From Acidovorax sp. CF316 (GTDB lineage: Bacteria; Pseudomonadota; Gammaproteobacteria; Burkholderiales; Burkholderiaceae_C), in assembly GCF_000276605.1 (NCBI RefSeq), contig NZ_AKJX01000165.1, positions 1 to 61,284 of the forward strand: 61,284 nucleotides of DNA, written 5' to 3'. The translations under genes and the position numbers were made by a program. Positions 57,717 to 61,284 of the stretch are shown piece by piece (the stretch's first letter is position 1; the number at the start of each line of letters is the position of its first letter). The notes under the pieces are model-generated. The model saw only the letters and a program-made list of their open reading frames with translations. It had not been told where the DNA came from and made no database searches.

Positions 57717-57744
57717 AAAAAAGCGCGGAACCGGCCGCGCTTTT
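57717..57744 (-). terminator. Intrinsic terminator in the thrS leader
   Basis: AAAAGCGCGG, loop CCGGTT, CCGCGCTTTT, then further Us: a perfect 10-bp stem 85 bp upstream of the thrS ATG and 44 bp after the leader-peptide stop. Placed between promoter and gene, it is a candidate attenuator. Upstream GCGC and GGCC segments (57775-57772 and 57783-57780) can pair with its 5' arm as an alternative structure. Confidence 0.85.
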
Positions 57745-57788
57745 GATTGGGGAGAGGTGAATCTCGTGCAGGCGCGAACGGCCAGCCA

Positions 57789-57830
57789 CTAGTGGCCGGT
57801 GGAGAACTCCGTTGTAGTTCGCGGTGTCAT
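57789..57830 (-). CDS. Candidate Thr-rich leader peptide of thrS
   Basis: A 13-codon ORF, MTPRTTTEFSTGH, with five Thr codons (ACA, ACT, ACA, ACG, ACC) including three in a row. AGAAAGG lies about 10 bases before its ATG. Its stop codon sits in the centre of a 12-bp palindrome, GCCACTAGTGGC (57785-57796), and the terminator follows. This is the layout of amino-acid attenuators: ribosomes stalled at Thr codons when charged tRNA-Thr is low would favour antitermination. Too short for gene finders; function inferred. Confidence 0.72.
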   Translation of the reverse strand: MTPRTTTEFSTGH

Positions 57831-57988
57831 AACCAGATTGCCTTTCTCGCCCTTGTGGGAAATCAAACAGTTGATGCCGCCATTTTAACCATGTTCGCCG
57901 AAGGGTGCACGGCGCAGACCATCTGACCGCCCGGCATCGCCCCCGCCAGTCGCGCCCCGACAACAGGCCCACCCCGGCAAGCCAAAGC

Positions 57989-58013
57989 AAAAAGCCACCC
58001 CGCAGGGTGGCTT
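57989..58013 (-). terminator. Rho-independent terminator of aceA
   Basis: Read leftward: AAGCCACCC, loop TGCG, GGGTGGCTT, then U residues. It lies 40 bp after the aceA stop codon. The rest of the 57831-58052 gap should hold the thrS promoter; a TAAAAT box is visible near 57885 (minus) without a clear -35. Confidence 0.9.
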
Positions 58014-58052
58014 CTTGCAGTCTCCTCATCCCCCTTGGCGAGGGATTTCGGA

Positions 58053-59372
58053 TCAGTGGAACTGCTCTTCTTCGGTCGAGCCGGTCAGCGCGGTCACGCT
58101 GGACTTGCCGCCCTGGATCACGGTGGTCACTTCGTCGAAGTAACCCGTGCCCACTTCCTGCTGGTGCGACACGAAGCTGTAGCCGCGGTCGCGGGCTGCG
58201 AACTCGGGCTCCTGCACCTTCTCGACGTAGGCCGACATGCCGCGGGCCACGTAGTCCTGGGCCAGATCGAACATGTTGTACCACATGGAGTGGATGCCAG
58301 CCAGCGTGATGAACTGGTACTTGTAGCCCATGGCGCCCAGCTCGCGCTGGAACTTGGCGATGGTCGCGTCGTCCAGGTTCTTCTTCCAGTTGAACGAAGG
58401 CGAGCAGTTGTAGGCCAGCATCTTGCCGGGGTGCTTGGCGTGCACGGCTTCGGCGAACTTGCGGGCGAACTCCAGGTCCGGCGTGCCGGTTTCGCACCAC
58501 ACCAGGTCGGCGTACTCGGCATAGGCCACGGCGCGCGAGATGGCCTGGTCCATGCCCTTCTTGGTCTTGTAGAAGCCTTCGGCGGTGCGCTCACCGGTCA
58601 GGAAGGGCTTGTCGTTCTCGTCGTAGTCGCTGGTCAGCAAGTCGGCGGCTTCGGCATCGGTACGGGCGATCACCAGGGTGGGCACGCCGTAGACGTCGGC
58701 AGCCATGCGGGCGGCGATCAGCTTCTGGCAGGCTTCGGTGGTGGGCACCAGCACCTTGCCCCCCATGTGGCCGCACTTCTTCACGGAAGCCAGCTGGTCT
58801 TCGAAGTGCACGCCACCGGCACCGGCGCGGATCATGGCCTTCATCAGTTCGTAGGCGTTGAGCACGCCGCCGAAACCGGCTTCGGCATCGGCCACGATGG
58901 GAGCGTGGTAGTCGATGTAACCCTTGTCGCCGGGGTTGATGCCCTTGGACCACTGGATCTCGTCAGCGCGGGTGAAGGAGTTGTTGATGCGCTCCACGAC
59001 CTTTGGCACCGAGTCCACGGGGTACAGCGACTGGTCGGGGTACATGGCCGAGTACTCGTTGTTGTCGGCAGCGACTTGCCAGCCCGACAGGTAGATGGCC
59101 TTGATGCCGGCCTTCACCTGCTGCATGGCCTGGCCACCGGTCAGCGCGCCCAGGCAGTTCACGTAGGGCTCGTTGTTCACCAGGTCCCACAGCTTCTCGG
59201 CACCGCGGCGGGCCAGCGTGTGTTCGACCTGAAAGGAGCCGCGCAGACGTACCACGTCGGCAGCGGTGTAGCCACGCTTGATGCCCTTCCAGCGGGGGTT
59301 GGTCGCCCAGTCTTTTTCCAGGGCGGCAATCTGCTGTTCGCGGCTCAGTTGTTCGTTGAAGGATTGGGGCAT
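58053..59372 (-). CDS. aceA: Isocitrate lyase
   Basis: Glyoxylate-shunt enzyme cleaving isocitrate to succinate and glyoxylate, used on acetate and fatty acids. The 439-residue product has the signature KKCGHMGGK (198-206) with catalytic Cys200, plus NCSPSFNW and the N-terminal [19 protein letters not shown]. Length matches E. coli AceA (434). AGGAG lies 8 bases before ATG 59372. No malate synthase is adjacent. Its promoter region carries three palindromic operator-like sites. Confidence 0.98.
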   Translation of the reverse strand: MPQSFNEQLSREQQIAALEKDWATNPRWKGIKRGYTAADVVRLRGSFQVEHTLARRGAEKLWDLVNNEPYVNCLGALTGGQAMQQVKAGIKAIYLSGWQVAADNNEYSAMYPDQSLYPVDSVPKVVERINNSFTRADEIQWSKGINPGDKGYIDYHAPIVADAEAGFGGVLNAYELMKAMIRAGAGGVHFEDQLASVKKCGHMGGKVLVPTTEACQKLIAARMAADVYGVPTLVIARTDAEAADLLTSDYDENDKPFLTGERTAEGFYKTKKGMDQAISRAVAYAEYADLVWCETGTPDLEFARKFAEAVHAKHPGKMLAYNCSPSFNWKKNLDDATIAKFQRELGAMGYKYQFITLAGIHSMWYNMFDLAQDYVARGMSAYVEKVQEPEFAARDRGYSFVSHQQEVGTGYFDEVTTVIQGGKSSVTALTGSTEEEQFH

Positions 59373-59438
59373 GGGGTCTACTCCTGAGGTTGGTTGAAAA
59401 CACCGGGCTGCGTCTGCTGCCCATGGAGAGAACTTTAA

Positions 59439-59509
59439 GTCTTGTATAAGAGTTGCACAAGCTCTTATGTCTTATATAAGAGATAAATTTTTCCCTTATA
59501 AAACAAGAC
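59439..59509. promoter_or_regulatory. Operator-like palindromes upstream of aceA
   Basis: Two 14-mers, GTCTTGTATAAGAG (59439-59452) and GTCTTATATAAGAG (59469-59482), are centred exactly 30 bp apart, about three helical turns. A third, weaker inverted copy (GTCTTGTTTTATAA, 59509-59496) follows. CTCTTAT (59462-59468) adds another half-site. They lie 67-137 bp before aceA in a 310-bp AT-rich gap (59373-59682) with no gene. The TCTTATATAAGA core suggests a GntR-type or similar dimeric repressor of central carbon genes; the regulator is not identified here. Confidence 0.6.
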
Positions 59510-59682
59510 TTTATGCTTCAAATTCCTCAATGTGAAAACCATTTTCTCGTATTGAGAGAAATTGCCGCACCGCAGCATTCTTGCATTCCGCATTGCCAAA
59601 AGCAATTTTTGCAATGTGAAATTTGCTGATCAGGGGATTTCAGGAGCCCGTGCACCCGCACTGCCAGGCCGGCCTGGCCCCG

Positions 59683-60105
59683 TCAAGCCCTGGGTGCACG
59701 CGCCACGTCGCGCATCCAGTCACCGCCATCGATGCGCGCCGCCGAACGCACCCGGCTGGGGTTGATCTCGTACACCAGGCAGTCCACCGATCGGCCGCCC
59801 ACCTCCAGGGCGATTTCGCGCTTGAAGTATTCGTCGTCGGGTGCACCGGAGATTTCCTCGATGGCGTCGAGGCGCCGCTCCAGCGCCGGCTCCATGGCGT
59901 AGACCTCGCCGACAACGTCCACGGTGCCGCCCAGCACCAGCCCGGGGTAGGCCCCCAGGTGGTACAGCGTGCCCGCAATGCGCGAGAACCCGATGAAACG
60001 CGGTGCCGGCTGCAGCCGTGTGATGTCGTTGGAGCCCCCCTTGCGCAGGGTGCCGTAGACGAACACGCAGCGCAGCGGGCCGGAAGAAGGGGATGCATCG
60101 GGCAT
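59683..60105 (-). CDS. Gamma-glutamylcyclotransferase-like (AIG2/GGCT) protein
   Basis: A 140-residue single-domain protein with the GGCT fold: VFVYGTLRKGGSND (about 14-27) is the substrate-binding YGSL-type loop, followed by RIAGTLYHLGAYPGLVLGG, and VVGEVYAMEPALERRLDAIEEISGAPDDEYFKRE with the putative catalytic Glu. Family members cyclise gamma-glutamyl amines or are of unknown specificity. Cytoplasmic. It lies 27 bp after the MDR oxidoreductase on the same strand. Confidence 0.85.
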   Translation of the reverse strand: MPDASPSSGPLRCVFVYGTLRKGGSNDITRLQPAPRFIGFSRIAGTLYHLGAYPGLVLGGTVDVVGEVYAMEPALERRLDAIEEISGAPDDEYFKREIALEVGGRSVDCLVYEINPSRVRSAARIDGGDWMRDVARAPRA

Positions 60106-60132
60106 GGCGTGCAGATCCTTGGGGAATGCCCG

Positions 60133-61110
60133 TCAGGCGGTGAGCGTGATTTTTCCGGCGCGGCCCGGCACGTCGCTGGCCGCCGCAGCCCTGGCCGCAT
60201 CCGCAATGTCGAAGGACGCCTCCACCGGCAGGCGCAGTTCGCCGCTGGCGGCCAGGCGGATCAGTTCGCCGATCAGCCGCGCCATCTCGGCTGGTGGCGT
60301 GGCCTCGGAGCGCTTGGCGCCCCAGAAGCCCTTGACCGTGGCCTGCTTGAAGATCAGGTTGTTGGCGCTCAGCACCAGCGGCTGGCCCGACATGGCACCG
60401 AAGGACACCAGCGTGGCCCCGGCCGCCACCACGTTCATGATCTGGTTGGCGGCATCGCCACCGATGGAGTCCACCGCCCGCACGATGGGCTCGCCAGCGG
60501 TGATGGCCTGCACGCGCTCCTCCCAGCCGGCCTGCTCGGTCGAGACACCGTTGGCAATGCCCAGGGCGTCGAGCTCGGCCACGCCAGCATCCCTGCGCAC
60601 CAGGTTCACCACCTTCACGCCGCGCGCCTGGGCCAGCATGGCCACGGTCTTGCCCACGGCGCCGTTGGCGGTGTTCTGCACCATCCACTGGCCGGGCTGC
60701 AGCTGCAGGTCTTCCAGCAGCATGGCGGCCGACAGCGGCATCGCGATGAGCTGGCAGGCCAGGCTGTCCGACAGCGCATCGGGCACCGGGATCAGCTTGG
60801 CGCCCTGGGCCAGGAAGTACTCGGCCCAGGTGGCGCTGGCACCGGCCAGCATCACACGCTGGCCGACCTGGAGGTGCGTGACGCCCTCGCCGAGCGCGTC
60901 GACCACCCCCACCGCCTCCGTACCGGGAACCGCCGGCAGCGGCGGCCTGTAGCCGTACTTGCCGCGGATGATGGCCAGGTCGTGGTTGTGAATGGGCGAC
61001 ATCGCCATGCGCACCCGCACCTGGCCGGCGGCGGGCTGGGGCTGCGGGCGGTCGGCCAGGACCAGCACTTCGGAGGGTTCGCCAAAGGATTCGAAAACGA
61101 CACTGCGCAT
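60133..61110 (-). CDS. MDR-superfamily zinc-independent oxidoreductase
   Basis: A 325-residue medium-chain dehydrogenase/reductase of the quinone-oxidoreductase / enoyl-reductase (MECR-like) group. An N-terminal GroES-like domain (about 1-120: MSPIHNHDLAIIRGKYGYRPPLPAVPGTEAVGVV) precedes a Rossmann domain with NTANGAVGKTVAMLAQARG (about 145-163). The structural-zinc Cys residues are absent. AAGGAG lies 7 bases before ATG 61110, which sets the start; an upstream in-frame codon at 61197 is unlikely. Substrate unknown; NADPH-dependent reduction of an enone or enoyl thioester is likely. Confidence 0.9.
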   Translation of the reverse strand: MRSVVFESFGEPSEVLVLADRPQPQPAAGQVRVRMAMSPIHNHDLAIIRGKYGYRPPLPAVPGTEAVGVVDALGEGVTHLQVGQRVMLAGASATWAEYFLAQGAKLIPVPDALSDSLACQLIAMPLSAAMLLEDLQLQPGQWMVQNTANGAVGKTVAMLAQARGVKVVNLVRRDAGVAELDALGIANGVSTEQAGWEERVQAITAGEPIVRAVDSIGGDAANQIMNVVAAGATLVSFGAMSGQPLVLSANNLIFKQATVKGFWGAKRSEATPPAEMARLIGELIRLAASGELRLPVEASFDIADAARAAAASDVPGRAGKITLTA

Positions 61111-61284
61111 GGGATGCTCCTTGGAACAAGGGATGAAAAAAGAGAAGCGCCAGATCTGCGCCATGGACCCAAAGGAGCTTAGCGCCTGTGCAATCATCGC
61201 GGGGTCGCTCTGCCGACACCCCTGTCCTGCCCGCGATCCCCGTGCATTGCATCGGAGCGCGGGAGCGAACGCCGCCCCCCCCCC

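Noticed and set aside
61275..61284. Run of ten C residues at the end of the window
   Set aside because: Lies at the very edge of the sequence and may be an assembly or window-end artefact; no biological meaning can be assigned.

Overview
The window looks like chromosomal DNA of a GC-rich betaproteobacterium, most likely Burkholderiales / Comamonadaceae (Acidovorax-like). I judge this from protein sequences and gene order only (thrS-infC-rpmI-rplT-pheS-pheT-ihfA-merR, folC-dedD-cvpA-purF, solitary Bug receptor genes beside LysR regulators); no database was searched. Most of it is dense core genome. I see no transposase, integrase, phage gene or CRISPR array.

Layout. 0-6.2 kb (minus): tRNA-Ala(GGC), gltX, purF, cvpA, a DedD-like SPOR protein and folC. 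6.2-13.5 kb: an ArsC/Spx-like protein, a glycine-zipper protein, ppnP, argG, murB, yajQ, a retropepsin-like protease, a degenerate HD-GYP protein and plsY. 13.5-19.7 kb: ybaK, a LysR/Bug-receptor/M20-peptidase module, an aldo/keto reductase and a second LysR. 19.9-24.2 kb: a three-gene Fbp-type ABC importer. 24.3-39.5 kb: a catabolic region. Its main part is a nine-gene minus-strand operon encoding a Rieske aromatic-ring hydroxylase (alpha, beta, ferredoxin), a complete Liv-type ABC importer and the hydroxylase reductase. Beside it lie an SDR / flavin monooxygenase / dienelactone-hydrolase-fusion operon, two AraC regulators and an alpha/beta hydrolase. 39.7-46.2 kb (plus): prfB with a programmed frameshift, a HAD phosphatase, pepN, a TPR-like protein, fbp and tRNA-Thr(CGT). 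46.2-49.6 kb: small genes (SSB-like protein, zinc ribbon, two lipoproteins), a possible 6S RNA and tRNA-Pro(GGG). 49.6-57.9 kb (minus): merR, ihfA, pheT, pheS, rplT, rpmI, infC, thrS. 58-61 kb: aceA, a gamma-glutamylcyclotransferase-like protein and an MDR oxidoreductase.

How genes work together. The catabolic region reads as import (Liv transporter), ring hydroxylation (Rieske oxygenase plus electron chain) and further oxidation and hydrolysis (SDR, flavoprotein monooxygenase, DLH fusion, alpha/beta hydrolase), with AraC/XylS-type control. The Rieske subunits resemble salicylate-5-hydroxylase / anthranilate-dioxygenase families, but the substrate cannot be fixed from sequence and no ring-cleavage dioxygenase is present here.

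Most notable non-coding signals: (1) upstream of thrS, a 13-residue ORF with five Thr codons followed by a perfect 10-bp intrinsic terminator, i.e. a candidate threonine attenuator; (2) two ~160-bp inverted-repeat elements sharing a central hairpin core but with different, internally complementary arms; (3) a minus-strand structured RNA candidate resembling 6S RNA; (4) an apparent AUC start codon for infC; (5) phased palindromic operator-like sites in front of aceA; (6) three consecutive hairpins between infC and rpmI.
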